A DNA stretch of 60,007 nt from Streptococcus agalactiae ATCC 13813 (GCF_000186445.1 NZ_GL636070.1:1134337-1194343); one strand, 5' to 3'. Numbered from the stretch's first letter, positions 43,611 to 52,798 are shown. Numbers and translations: made by a program. The notes: generated by a model from the sequence alone, not told the origin.

Positions 43611-45272
43611 TTATTCTGTCTTATAAGCATAAGTAAAATCAACATTCAAACCAGTTGAATTTCTTACCAACCCTTTTAATTTAGAATTTTGGAGCCCTTT
43701 TTTCCCTAGGTAATAAACTGGGTTATAATATGATTGATCAAATAAAGCTTTTTCAGCAGTTTTGTAATCATTAGCGGCATCTCCTGGTTTCAAGGCGTCA
43801 GTAGTAATTGCCTTTTGATAGGCATTGTCATACTCTTTAGAAGAAAATTTACCATAATTATACGCAGAATTAGTCGTGAATAACCCATAGAAAGTTGATC
43901 CTTCTGGATAATCTCCTCCCCATGAGAAGAGCACGACATCAAAATTTTCATTTTTTGCATCTTCAAGGCGTTGCTTGAAAGTAACGAATTTTTCTTCAAC
44001 AGTTAGACCAGGCAAAGCACTCTCCCATGTAGATTTCACATAGTCAACAGCATTTTTAGCTGCTGGAGAGTCCGAATCGGCTGTGATTGTTAACTTGAGA
44101 GATGACTGACCAACCTCAGCAAGACCTTCTTTAAAAAGTTTTTGAGCTTTACTTGTATTATACGTATAACCTGGGGCAGTATACTTGGAAAGATCCTCAC
44201 CATTAGGTAATTTAGCTAATTTTTTAGGGACCAGAGATTCAGCAGGAGTTGAACCTGTATCAACTGCCGCTTTAACAACACCTTTACGATCAGTCGCTAA
44301 ATTCAAAGCTTGCCTAATTTTCTGATTTGTCAATGCTTTAACCGAACCAGTTTGGTTATAAATAATATATGTAGTACGTGCATCAGACGCATCTACTACA
44401 TCTTTATTATTTTTATTAGCTTGATAAATAGCAGAAGTTCCTGATATTTCAGCAAAATCAATCTGACCTTGCTTGTACATTTGAACTGCAGTATCTGGTT
44501 TTTTGATAGTTTGAACTATGACACTATTTGTTTTAACATGTTTAGAATCCCAATAATATTTATTTTTGACTAATTTAAATTTACCATTTGAACCATTCCA
44601 ATCCTTAACACGGTAAGGACCTGAGTAAATTTGATTTTTTGATGTTGTACCATAATCTTTACCAACTTTTTCAACATACGATTGTTTTTGAGGCATAAAA
44701 TTAGAGAAGGCTAAATAATATTTAAATTGAGGGCATGGACTTGTCAATTTAAAGGTCACTTGATTGCCTTTAGCTGTTACACCAAGTTTATTTAAATCTT
44801 TAATATCTCCAGAATTAATCTTATCAGCATTTAAAAGGTGCGATTCTGTCGCCAAGTAAGCATATTCAGATGCAGTTTTAGGATCAACTATTCTCCGCCA
44901 TGTGTAAACAAAATCTTCAGCGCTTAGTTTGCTTCCATCTGACCATTTTAAATTATCACGAAGTGTAGCAGTATAAGTAAGACCATCAGAAGAAACGGAT
45001 ACTTTTTTAGCTAAATCGGGTTTTGGTTTGCCCTCTTTATCAATTCTAAGTAAATTGCTGCCTGAATTACCTATAGCTAAGTTTGAATAAGCATCTGTAT
45101 TCTTTGAAATGTCCAATGTACTGATTTCAGTAGGAACATACCAATTAATAACTTTATTATCTCCAGAGTTCTTTGACTCATTACCACAGGCAACCAGGGT
45201 AACTGTGGTGGCTGTTAGAGTCGCCAAAGATATACCCAAAAACTTAAGTTTTTTTCTATTAAAACTAGACAT
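43611..45272 (-). CDS. Oligopeptide ABC transporter binding lipoprotein (OppA type)
   Basis: A 553-aa extracellular lipoprotein of the SBP_bac_5 family. The signal peptide MSSFNRKKLKFLGISLATLT runs to a lipobox-like LVACGNE. The peptide-binding fold shows TEISTLDISKNTDAYSNLA, LRDNLKWSDGSKLSAEDFVYTWRR and YSGPYRVKDW. No OppBCDF genes are adjacent; it lies alone beside the difSL site. It may serve a complete Opp system elsewhere or bind peptide signals. The ribosome site AGGAGG is strong, with an extended -10 (TGaTATAAT, minus strand, near 45314-45319). Confidence 0.88.
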   Translation of the reverse strand: MSSFNRKKLKFLGISLATLTATTVTLVACGNESKNSGDNKVINWYVPTEISTLDISKNTDAYSNLAIGNSGSNLLRIDKEGKPKPDLAKKVSVSSDGLTYTATLRDNLKWSDGSKLSAEDFVYTWRRIVDPKTASEYAYLATESHLLNADKINSGDIKDLNKLGVTAKGNQVTFKLTSPCPQFKYYLAFSNFMPQKQSYVEKVGKDYGTTSKNQIYSGPYRVKDWNGSNGKFKLVKNKYYWDSKHVKTNSVIVQTIKKPDTAVQMYKQGQIDFAEISGTSAIYQANKNNKDVVDASDARTTYIIYNQTGSVKALTNQKIRQALNLATDRKGVVKAAVDTGSTPAESLVPKKLAKLPNGEDLSKYTAPGYTYNTSKAQKLFKEGLAEVGQSSLKLTITADSDSPAAKNAVDYVKSTWESALPGLTVEEKFVTFKQRLEDAKNENFDVVLFSWGGDYPEGSTFYGLFTTNSAYNYGKFSSKEYDNAYQKAITTDALKPGDAANDYKTAEKALFDQSYYNPVYYLGKKGLQNSKLKGLVRNSTGLNVDFTYAYKTE

Positions 45273-45647
45273 AATACCAGTCCTCCTAAACCTTCTATAA
45301 AGATATAGGACATATTATATCATAAAATTTCAAGAAAGAAAGGAATATTTCAAATTTTCTGATTTTTATAAGGCGTAGTAAATCTAATATTGAGAAAACC
45401 AGTATATTTTAAAGTAGAATCTAACTTTGGTTATTAACTTGCAAATATAATTAAATAATTGAGTACCCTTTATTACTTTTTCAGATACCGATAAAATCGA
45501 TGAAATTATGAATCAGTTTTCTCAAAGCACTCTGTCTTTACTATAACAAACATGTTAAACGATAATAAGTAATTAAGTAATACTGATCATCATAAAGAAT
45601 GGATATTTGTTGTACTTACCGAATGAATTCCTGTTTTTAACTTTTCA
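45273..45647. other. Intergenic region between oppA and difSL
   Basis: About 375 bases of AT-rich DNA without an ORF that has a ribosome site. It holds the oppA promoter at its left end (minus strand). No further repeats, riboswitch or RNA gene were recognised. Confidence 0.5.
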
Positions 45648-45679
45648 ACTTTCCGAAAAACTATAATTTTCTTGAAAGT
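45648..45679 (+). other. difSL chromosome dimer resolution site
   Basis: The sequence starts ACTTTCCGAAAAACTATAAT and continues TTTTCTTGAAAGT. The left arm TTTCCGAAAAA, the centre CTATAAT and the right arm TTTTCTTGAAA match the streptococcal/lactococcal difSL site used by the single recombinase XerS, known to lie just upstream of xerS. It lies 52 bp upstream of the xerS start here. It marks the replication terminus region. The xerS -35 box is inside its right arm. Confidence 0.85.
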
Positions 45680-45700
45680 TATGCTAGGGTATGATATACT
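45672..45700 (+). promoter_or_regulatory. Promoter of xerS inside difSL
   Basis: TTGAAA (45672-45677), a 17-bp spacer and extended -10 TGaTATACT (45692-45700). The -35 is the right arm of difSL. Confidence 0.75.
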
Positions 45701-45730
45701 TCTATTTATAGATATAATGGAGATTTTATT

Positions 45731-46801
45731 ATGAAACGTGAATTACTACTCGAAAAAATCGATGAACTAAAAGAAATTATGCCTTGGTATGTTCTAGAAT
45801 ATTATCAATCAAAGCTTTCTGTTCCTTATAGTTTCACAACACTCTACGAATATTTAAAAGAATATAGACGTTTTTTTGAATGGTTATTGGATTCTGGTGT
45901 TGCTAATTGTCATCATATTGCAGAAATTGAGCTTTCAGTTTTAGAAAACCTTACTAAGAAAGATATGGAAGCTTTTATACTATATTTACGAGAACGCCCT
46001 TTATTAAATGCTAACACAAGGCAAAATGGGGTGTCTCAAACCACCATTAACAGAACTCTAGCTGCCTTATCTAGTCTTTTCAAATACCTTACTGAAGAGG
46101 TTGAGAATGCTGACGGGGAGCCTTACTTTTATCGCAATGTCATGAAAAAAGTCTCAACCAAAAAGAAAAAGGAAACTTTAGCTTCTCGGGCAGAAAATAT
46201 TAAACAAAAGTTATTTTTGGGCAATGAAACGATAGAATTCTTAGAGTATATAGATTGTGAATACCAAAACAAACTTTCCAAACGTGCTTTAGCTTTTTTC
46301 AACAAAAATAAAGAGAGAGATTTAGCTATTATTGCTTTGCTACTAGCTTCAGGAGTGCGTCTATCTGAGGCAGTAAACTTAGATTTAAAGGATATTAACC
46401 TTAATGTAATGGTTATTGATGTCACACGAAAAGGAGGGAAACGGGACTCTGTCAATGTCGCTAGCTTTGCGAAACCCTATCTTGCTAATTATTTAGACAT
46501 CCGTAAAAATAGATACAAAGCAGAAAATCAGGACATTGCACTATTTTTATCAGAATACCGTGGGGTGCCAAATCGTATTGATGCTTCAAGTGTTGAGAAA
46601 ATGGTCGCTAAATATTCCCAGGATTTTAAGGTTCGTGTAACACCTCATAAACTAAGGCATACTCTTGCTACTAGGCTATATGATGCTACAAAATCTCAAG
46701 TATTAGTTAGCCACCAATTAGGTCATGCTTCCACTCAAGTTACTGACCTATATACCCATATTGTTAACGATGAACAAAAGAACGCTTTAGACAAACTATA
46801 G
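45731..46801 (+). CDS. xerS: Tyrosine recombinase XerS
   Basis: A 356-aa site-specific recombinase that resolves chromosome dimers at difSL with FtsK. The N-terminal core-binding domain (about 1-150) includes the family start [20 protein letters not shown]. The catalytic domain holds Arg in [12 protein letters not shown], Lys in [29 protein letters not shown] and the Tyr nucleophile in VTDLYTHI. It works alone, unlike XerC/XerD. A GGAG site precedes the ATG. Confidence 0.95.
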   Translation: MKRELLLEKIDELKEIMPWYVLEYYQSKLSVPYSFTTLYEYLKEYRRFFEWLLDSGVANCHHIAEIELSVLENLTKKDMEAFILYLRERPLLNANTRQNGVSQTTINRTLAALSSLFKYLTEEVENADGEPYFYRNVMKKVSTKKKKETLASRAENIKQKLFLGNETIEFLEYIDCEYQNKLSKRALAFFNKNKERDLAIIALLLASGVRLSEAVNLDLKDINLNVMVIDVTRKGGKRDSVNVASFAKPYLANYLDIRKNRYKAENQDIALFLSEYRGVPNRIDASSVEKMVAKYSQDFKVRVTPHKLRHTLATRLYDATKSQVLVSHQLGHASTQVTDLYTHIVNDEQKNALDKL

Positions 46802-46803
46802 TA

Positions 46804-46853
46804 ACATAAATAAAGTTATGTAAAATAAAACATTTACATAACTTTATTTATGT
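46804..46853. terminator. Long bidirectional hairpin between xerS and nsrK
   Basis: A perfect 21-bp inverted repeat begins ACATAAATAAAGTTATGTAA (46804-46824 with 46833-46853) with an 8-base loop. It lies between two genes pointing towards each other. It is nearly all A/T, so it may be a weak terminator or a cruciform-forming site. Confidence 0.6.
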
Positions 46854-46883
46854 ATAAAAACAGCGGTCCCATAATTAATTTTG

Positions 46884-47672
46884 CTATCCACCGAAAGGGA
46901 TATCTTCTTCGAGTATTCCGATACCGTAGTCTTGTATTCTAATACTCTCTTCTCCTATGCTTATTATTATCTTTGACTCAGGATTAGAATATTTTATGGC
47001 ATTATCTAGCACCTGTGAAAGTGCAAAAGTTAACCACTTTTTGTCTGTTTTCCAGATATTATCGCCTTCAATTATGATAGATAAGCTTTTGGATAGACAA
47101 ATGACCTTATACGATTTTATAATTTCTACTACTACTTCTCTAAGGCTAACAGCTTCAAAACGAAAATCGTCACGATATTGTCTAAATTTCAAAAATGCTA
47201 ACAACGTTTCAAGATAATGTTGCAATTTCAATAATTGTTGTTCAACTTCCTTAGGATCGAGATGATTTGTCTGGGCCATTAATGAAATAGCTGCCAATGG
47301 AACTTTCATTTGGTGCGACCACATCTTTATCATAAGTGCAACATGATTGGTTTGTTCAATTGTTTCAGAAACTTTTTGCGCTTCTCTAGCTTCTAATTGT
47401 GTAATAATATTAAAATAAGCGTAATCACTCGGTTGAAGTTCGAAAGTGGGGTCCTGACTACTATTAAAATATTTGAGATGTAACATTTTTTTCCTGTAAC
47501 GACTGTATTGCCAAATACTAATTCCTAGTAAAACAATAACATTTAAACCTAAGGAATTAAACAAATAGGGCATTGGTAAATGATATAGATAGAAACTAAT
47601 AAAAAATAGGACAAACATCATGATATATAAAATATACCAAATCAAGTGTTCTCTTAAAAACTGGCGTATCAT
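46884..47672 (-). CDS. nsrK: NsrK sensor kinase, C-terminally truncated
   Basis: A 262-aa BceS/BraS-like intramembrane-sensing kinase. Two helices near the N-terminus (about 12-30, 37-54) have only a tiny outside loop. The phosphoacceptor region is MWSHQMKVPLAAISLM with His120. The N-box is VLDNAIKYSNPES and G1 is QDYGIGILEEDIPF. The protein then ends after PFGG. The family continues with an F-box and a G2 box (about 35-40 more residues) that close the ATP lid; both are missing. It overlaps nsrR by 4 bases. It is probably impaired in autophosphorylation. Confidence 0.85.
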   Translation of the reverse strand: MIRQFLREHLIWYILYIMMFVLFFISFYLYHLPMPYLFNSLGLNVIVLLGISIWQYSRYRKKMLHLKYFNSSQDPTFELQPSDYAYFNIITQLEAREAQKVSETIEQTNHVALMIKMWSHQMKVPLAAISLMAQTNHLDPKEVEQQLLKLQHYLETLLAFLKFRQYRDDFRFEAVSLREVVVEIIKSYKVICLSKSLSIIIEGDNIWKTDKKWLTFALSQVLDNAIKYSNPESKIIISIGEESIRIQDYGIGILEEDIPFGG

Positions 47673-48337
47673 TGTAGTAAATACCCAACTCCTCTCACTG
47701 TATGAATGTAATCAAAACCTATTGGGACAATTTTTTTACGTAAGCGTGTCATATTAACATTAAGTGTATTTTGATCAATAAAACTATCATTTTCCCAAAG
47801 TTTCTCTAATAGAGACTCTTTTGAGACTACTTGTTTAGGATGCATGAGCAAGATAGATAGGATTTTATTTTCTGTTGGCGATAAAATAACCTCCTTATCT
47901 TGGCTAGACAATAACCCTTCTCTTGTCAACGTAAATCCTCCAAAAGTTAATTCCTGTTGGATAAATTGTTGACTTCTCCTTAAAATAGCAGTTAGCTTAG
48001 CATCTAATACAGCTAGAGAGAATGGTTTTGAAATAAAGTCATCACCCCCCATATTTAATGCCATAACCATATCCATTTCATCATTACTAGATGAAATGAA
48101 AATAATAGGAATTGTTAAAAACTTACGCAATTCTGCAGTCCAGTAAAAACCATTAAAATAGGGTAACGTAATATCCATTAGTATCAAATCGGGTTGAAAT
48201 GCGATAATTTCTTGTTTCACATCACGAAAATTGCTGACACTAGAGACATGATAGCTAGCTGATAAATGGCCTTTTAAAAGTGACACAATCGTCATATCAT
48301 CTTCTACAATATAAATTTTTCCTTGATCTTGTGACAT
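47669..48337 (-). CDS. nsrR: NsrR response regulator
   Basis: A 222-aa OmpR/PhoB-family regulator of nisin resistance. The acidic pair is in VEDDMTIV, phosphoacceptor Asp55 is in LILMDITLPYFNG, Ser in IFISSSND replaces the usual Thr-type switch position, and Lys is in ISKPFSLAVLDAK. The winged-helix domain has LSPTENKILSILLMHPKQVV and NTLNVNMTRLRKKI. It activates the nsr operon in response to nisin-type lantibiotics. A strong GGAGGGG precedes the start. A minus-strand TGtTATACT near 48380 may give it its own promoter. Confidence 0.92.
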   Translation of the reverse strand: MSQDQGKIYIVEDDMTIVSLLKGHLSASYHVSSVSNFRDVKQEIIAFQPDLILMDITLPYFNGFYWTAELRKFLTIPIIFISSSNDEMDMVMALNMGGDDFISKPFSLAVLDAKLTAILRRSQQFIQQELTFGGFTLTREGLLSSQDKEVILSPTENKILSILLMHPKQVVSKESLLEKLWENDSFIDQNTLNVNMTRLRKKIVPIGFDYIHTVRGVGYLLQ

Positions 48338-48417
48338 ATCCCCTCCTAAAATAGTACGAAATCTCTTTCTTTCATTTAGTATAACAAATTTTTTAGTCTA
48401 TCGGTTTCTATTAATGC

Positions 48418-48447
48418 AAAAGGATTGGTAAAATAACCAATCCTTTT
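48418..48447 (-). terminator. Intra-locus terminator after nsrP
   Basis: AAAAGGATTGGT / ACCAATCCTTTT, 12 bp, 6-base loop. It covers the nsrP stop codon on the minus strand and separates nsr-nsrF-nsrP from nsrR-nsrK. Confidence 0.75.
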
Positions 48448-50411
48448 TAGCGTTCAATAATATGATAATAAGTTCGACTAGTTATACGGTAAATGATAAA
48501 GTAAATTATAGAAATCGCAAGTACTGTCAAACCACTTACTACATATACGATTGTTGAGTTAAGCACCCCAAATACCAAAAGCATCTGTTTTAGCATTGGA
48601 ATAGCAACTCCAAAGTGAATAACTGCTACCACTAAAGGTTGGAAGAAGAAAATCATAATTTGAGAATTAATAGTCCGTTTAACTAATTTTTTGCTCATAC
48701 CTACTTCTTGTAAGATACGATAAGATCTCTTATCCTCATGACCTTCTGAGTATTGCTTATAGTAAACAATTAGAGCTATACCTAGCAAAAAGCTTATACC
48801 TAATAGAAATCCAGTAAATAATAACCCACCAAACATTTGATAACCTTCTTTTAGAAAACTCTGTTTAGTGCTAATATTTCCAACATACTTACCATCTACC
48901 TCTATTATGTCGTTTTTAGAAATTGAATTTATCTCTTGACTATTCAAATCCAAATATGCCTTAAAGGTTTTTGGAAAAGTATTGATGTTCTTAGTATAAG
49001 GTAAATATGCTTTTCTAATATTGTCAATTTGTTTGTTGTTTGCAAATATAATTAAACCCGGGTTATAAGTATTTGTAGTCTCTGGGACATAAGCCTCTTT
49101 TAAATTTTTTACAACGTCAAATTTATTTCCCAATAGATTTATTTTTTTCAAACGACTATCACCTTTTTGAACAAAGTAAGCCACTTGGTTATCTTTTAAT
49201 TTTGGTAATCGGTGACCTAAACGACGGAAATCATTCTGAGTAATTAGGTACATAAAACCCGTTTTTGTGATATCAACATGTTTGACGTTTTTAGATGTGA
49301 TATTAAGTTCACTTGATTGACTAACTGGCATTGAAATCATTGTCTGATTATAAGTGATAGCTTCCTTAGATGACTTACCTAGTTTCTTCAAAATCTTTTC
49401 TTCAAATATATTTTTCGCGTCACCTTTTGAATTATCTATTGATAAACTTACTGATTTTGGAAATAGTCCGGTAACAACATTTTGTGTATTTGAATAGAGT
49501 GAGACTGTTGTAGCAATAGTAACTAGAGCCATAACAGCTAATAAAGTGATACTTGCTAACCCTACTGCATTTTGCTTCATTCGAAAAATCATTTGCGAAG
49601 TTGATACAAAATGCTCAGATTTATAATAATAATGCTTGTTTTGACGCAACCTTTTTAAGTACCATGTCATAAAACTAATATAAAAAAGATAAGTACCAGC
49701 AATAACTAAAAGTACTGCAAAGAAGAAACGATAGATAACAGCTAATGCAGGTGCTTTACCTGAAGTAAGAGCCATTGTATAAGCGATGGCGATAGCTACT
49801 AACGCTAAAATTGCAAGTATAAGATTACCTTTTGGTTCTTTTTCTCCCTGTTGTTTCTTCCTAAAGAGACTTAATGGGGATGATAAATGAACATGTCGAA
49901 TAACTGGAACTTCTAAAGTCAGAAAAATGCCTGTAAATATAACAATACAAATAATAAATGGCCATAAACTTAAACTAAGATTTAGTGCATGATAGTTAAT
50001 AATGTTGACAAAAATTAAATAAATAAATTTAGCAAAAAAAGCACTAAACAGACTTCCTATAGAAATAAGAAATATATAAATAATAAACAGCTCTAGACTA
50101 GCTACACGCGCAACTTGACGTTTATTCATCCCCAAAATGTTATACAGTCCAAATTCACTACTACGCTGTTTCATCAAGATATTGTAGCTATAATGTTCCA
50201 TGACTACCGCAAAGATTGACAAAACAATCACTCCAAGAAAAAGAACCGTTGCCGCTGTCCCCATATCTCTTCCAACAGCACTCATTAAGATTAGTAGCGT
50301 AGAACAAGTCAATGAATAAAGTAATAAACTGGCTAAGAGGAATGGTATGTACTGGTCTATAGAATGTTTTAAATTATGCCAGGCTATTTTGAGATAAAAC
50401 ATATTATTCAC
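48447..50411 (-). CDS. nsrP: NsrP lantibiotic-resistance ABC permease
   Basis: A 654-aa BceB-type permease with 10 helices in the pattern 4 + 3 and 3: first helices about 17-36 and 57-85, the FtsX-like block near 110-165, then a block near 200-250. A large extracellular domain runs from about 310 to 530 between helices 7 and 8 (typical of BceB). The family start MFYLKIAWHNLKHSIDQYIPF and KQRSSEFGLYNILGMNKRQV are visible. With NsrF it expels or detaches nisin from lipid II and, with NsrK, forms a flux sensor. It overlaps nsrF by 8 bases. Confidence 0.9.
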   Translation of the reverse strand: MNNMFYLKIAWHNLKHSIDQYIPFLLASLLLYSLTCSTLLILMSAVGRDMGTAATVLFLGVIVLSIFAVVMEHYSYNILMKQRSSEFGLYNILGMNKRQVARVASLELFIIYIFLISIGSLFSAFFAKFIYLIFVNIINYHALNLSLSLWPFIICIVIFTGIFLTLEVPVIRHVHLSSPLSLFRKKQQGEKEPKGNLILAILALVAIAIAYTMALTSGKAPALAVIYRFFFAVLLVIAGTYLFYISFMTWYLKRLRQNKHYYYKSEHFVSTSQMIFRMKQNAVGLASITLLAVMALVTIATTVSLYSNTQNVVTGLFPKSVSLSIDNSKGDAKNIFEEKILKKLGKSSKEAITYNQTMISMPVSQSSELNITSKNVKHVDITKTGFMYLITQNDFRRLGHRLPKLKDNQVAYFVQKGDSRLKKINLLGNKFDVVKNLKEAYVPETTNTYNPGLIIFANNKQIDNIRKAYLPYTKNINTFPKTFKAYLDLNSQEINSISKNDIIEVDGKYVGNISTKQSFLKEGYQMFGGLLFTGFLLGISFLLGIALIVYYKQYSEGHEDKRSYRILQEVGMSKKLVKRTINSQIMIFFFQPLVVAVIHFGVAIPMLKQMLLVFGVLNSTIVYVVSGLTVLAISIIYFIIYRITSRTYYHIIER

Positions 50412-51156
50412 CCCCTAATATGGCAGACATTGTTAAAGAAATATCTTTATTGAATTCGCTATTATTCTTATTACCACGATAAAGTTGGTGAAAAATACGT
50501 CCATCTTTGATAAATAAAACGCGTTTGGCATGACTAGCAGCATTTGCTGAATGGGTTACCATCAAAATAGTTTGTCCATCCAAGTTAATAGTTTCAAATA
50601 AATTCAGCAAGTCTTCTGAATTACGGTAATCTAACGCTGCTGTTGGTTCATCTGCTAATAAAATTTGAGGGTTGGTTATCAAACTACGAGCAATCGCTAC
50701 ACGTTGCTTTTGACCACCAGAAAGCTCGAAAGGTCTCTTATCTAATAAGTCATCAATTCTCAGATGAGAAGATAATTCTGACAAACGATGATCCATTTCT
50801 TTGTAACGTTTACGATCAAGAACTAAAGGAAGATAGATATTATCTCTTACAGAGAGAGTATCCAAAAGGTTGAAGTCCTGAAAGACGAAACCAAGATTTT
50901 TCAAACGAAAACTCGCTAATTTTGCCTCTTTAATTTTCGTAATATCTTCCCCATTTAAAATCACTTGTCCATTTGTCGGTTTTTCTAAAGTAGCTAAAAT
51001 ATTTAGCAGAGTTGTTTTTCCCGAACCAGACTCTCCCATAATAGCAATGAATTCCCCTTGTTCAACTTTAAAATCGACGTCTTGTAGAGCCCTTGTCTCT
51101 TCTTTTGAAAAACGTGTACGAAAAACTTTTTCTAAGTGATTGATTTCTAATAACAT
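50404..51156 (-). CDS. nsrF: NsrF lantibiotic-resistance ABC ATPase
   Basis: A 250-aa ATPase of the BceA/MacB class. Walker A is MGESGSGKTT, the Q-loop is FVFQDFNLLDTLSV, the signature is ELSGGQKQRVAIARSLITNP, Walker B is ILLADEPTAALDYRNS and the H-loop is LMVTHSANA. The AAGGAG site precedes the ATG. It lies 25 bases after nsr and overlaps nsrP, so all three are co-transcribed. Confidence 0.92.
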   Translation of the reverse strand: MLLEINHLEKVFRTRFSKEETRALQDVDFKVEQGEFIAIMGESGSGKTTLLNILATLEKPTNGQVILNGEDITKIKEAKLASFRLKNLGFVFQDFNLLDTLSVRDNIYLPLVLDRKRYKEMDHRLSELSSHLRIDDLLDKRPFELSGGQKQRVAIARSLITNPQILLADEPTAALDYRNSEDLLNLFETINLDGQTILMVTHSANAASHAKRVLFIKDGRIFHQLYRGNKNNSEFNKDISLTMSAILGGE

Positions 51157-51181
51157 ATAATTCTCCTTTATTTATTATACC

Positions 51182-52144
51182 CTAATTTTGATTGATTCTA
51201 CTCTTTAACCAAGACTGTGACTCTTGTAAAGGAAGGCTGGTTACTTGATCTGGTAAAATAGGGGTGTTCTCGTATTTATATCCTTGTCGATCACTAACTA
51301 TTCCTGTAGTTAAAGCTAATCTAGCACCGTCGTAAAGCATGAAAGTTTCATTAACAGTCGTATATCCTGCTGTGGCTTGACCAAAGCTTTTAACATTAGG
51401 TAATCCTTTAAATGATAAAAAAGTCATTTCTGCCGAACTAGCAGTTTTATGATTAGTTATAATAGCGATTGGAACATGCTTAGTATTGATTGTTTTCCTA
51501 GATATTTTTAATGCTTCTAGCGGTATATTTTTCATCGTGATTGTTTTCTTATTTCCATACTTATCAGTATAATGAAATAGGGTATCATTTGGTAAAATAG
51601 AGGCTACCCCCCCAATCATAGGTATCATATTGCCGCCAGTATTATTCGATAAGTCTAAAATGAGTCCCTTATAACTTTTTTCCATCAATATATTTTGTAA
51701 TTTACCACTATAACGGCTAATAGATCGTTTATCTAACTTACTTATAGAAGGAATAGTAATTAAGAGAATGTCTTCGTTTAATCTTCGATATTCTGGATAT
51801 CGACTATCTAGGGTATCTCTTCGTACAGTCTCTTTGGATAATATTTGACTATGTTTACCGCCTCCATACCGTACTGCTTCCTGTACAATGTTGCGACTCT
51901 CTTGGTAAGATTTTGACGTTTTCAACTTTTTTTCTGATCGTTGTCTTATAATTTGCCATTGACGACCTTGCGAATACAAACCACGCTGTTCAACACGATC
52001 TAAAATAACACGTCCATAACGTTCGCTACTAGGAGGTAATAGATAAATATTTAATGCTGAACCATAATAATGAACTACCACTCCTAAAATTCCTAAAACT
52101 ATAAGCATTGGAACTACAAAAAGTAAAACTATTTTTCGCCGCAT
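51182..52144 (-). CDS. nsr: Nisin resistance protein NSR (S41 peptidase)
   Basis: A 320-aa membrane-anchored protease that removes the C-terminal tail of nisin. An N-terminal helix (about 5-26) anchors it. A helical bundle, the peptidase core (LLITIPSISKLD, YKGLILDLSNNTGG) and the TSMARTSAE-like motif TASSAEMTF follow. Counting residues gives His98 (GGGKHSQ) and Ser236 (TASSAEM), exactly the published catalytic pair of NSR. Its length and order before nsrFP match the GBS operon. The ribosome site is GGGGGAG, and activator-type repeats lie upstream. Confidence 0.93.
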   Translation of the reverse strand: MRRKIVLLFVVPMLIVLGILGVVVHYYGSALNIYLLPPSSERYGRVILDRVEQRGLYSQGRQWQIIRQRSEKKLKTSKSYQESRNIVQEAVRYGGGKHSQILSKETVRRDTLDSRYPEYRRLNEDILLITIPSISKLDKRSISRYSGKLQNILMEKSYKGLILDLSNNTGGNMIPMIGGVASILPNDTLFHYTDKYGNKKTITMKNIPLEALKISRKTINTKHVPIAIITNHKTASSAEMTFLSFKGLPNVKSFGQATAGYTTVNETFMLYDGARLALTTGIVSDRQGYKYENTPILPDQVTSLPLQESQSWLKSRINQN

Positions 52145-52172
52145 CTCTTGCTCCCCCTTTCTCTTTAAGTCT

Positions 52173-52178
52173 ATTATA
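52173..52178 (-). promoter_or_regulatory. -10 element of the nsr promoter
   Basis: TATAAT on the minus strand, about 29 bases before the nsr start. At 17-bp spacing the -35 (GGTTAT) is poor, as expected for an activated promoter. Confidence 0.6.
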
Positions 52179-52200
52179 TGGCAAAATAGATTACTATAAC

Positions 52201-52227
52201 CTTACATCTTAAGACCTATTTCTTACA
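52201..52227 (-). promoter_or_regulatory. Candidate NsrR operator
   Basis: CTTACA occurs at 52201-52206 and 52222-52227, with starts 21 bp apart. On the minus strand this is a TGTAAG direct repeat immediately upstream of the -35. The spacing of two helical turns suits an OmpR-type dimer. Confidence 0.5.
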
Positions 52228-52309
52228 AATTTGAAAGTTTTAAAAGCTTTATAAACTATAATTTTGATATAATATCTTACATAACAAATGGAAAGTACGG
52301 TGAAAATAT

Positions 52310-52798
52310 ATGGCCAAGACAAGTAAAAAATTGACAAAATCTTTAGGGCCTATTGGTAAATTAATTTCAATAATCCCTGACACAACTGAACTTATTGGAA
52401 AAGCAATTGATAATTCTCGTCCAATTATTGAAAAAGAACTTGATCGTCGTCATGAAAAAAAACAGACATATACTCAGCTTGATAATGTAGTACACCTTGA
52501 TATCAATGATGCGCAAGTTTACTTAGAGCAACGCCATTTTAATGTATCAAGGATTGTTGCTGAACCAAATTCAAAGTGGGCAACCCTACATCCTAATCAA
52601 GTTGTGAATATGTCGCCTAAAGCTGGTAGGGTCAGAATCGGTTCATTAGTGAAGTTGTACTATATTACAGAGGATATCCTTGAAGAAAGTAAGACACTAC
52701 TTTTATCTAAATCCGAAAAAAGTAAAGCACGACAACAACGGTTAACAGAAGTATTGAGTACCCCTAGTCAATTACTCAAAAAAAATCGAAATAAATAA
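52310..52798 (+). CDS. PASTA-like domain protein
   Basis: A 162-aa cytoplasmic-looking protein without signal peptide. A basic start (MAKTSKKLTKSLGPIGKL) is followed by one PASTA-like domain at about 60-120: NVVHLDINDAQVYLEQRHFN...HPNQVVNMSPKAGRVRIGSLVKLYYI. That pattern (a paired hydrophobic strand, a helix and PxxGxxVxxGSxV) fits PASTA, although PASTA domains usually lie outside the cell. The C-terminal basic tail is helical. The function is unknown; it is monocistronic, with TATAAT near 52268. Confidence 0.65.
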   Translation: MAKTSKKLTKSLGPIGKLISIIPDTTELIGKAIDNSRPIIEKELDRRHEKKQTYTQLDNVVHLDINDAQVYLEQRHFNVSRIVAEPNSKWATLHPNQVVNMSPKAGRVRIGSLVKLYYITEDILEESKTLLLSKSEKSKARQQRLTEVLSTPSQLLKKNRNK

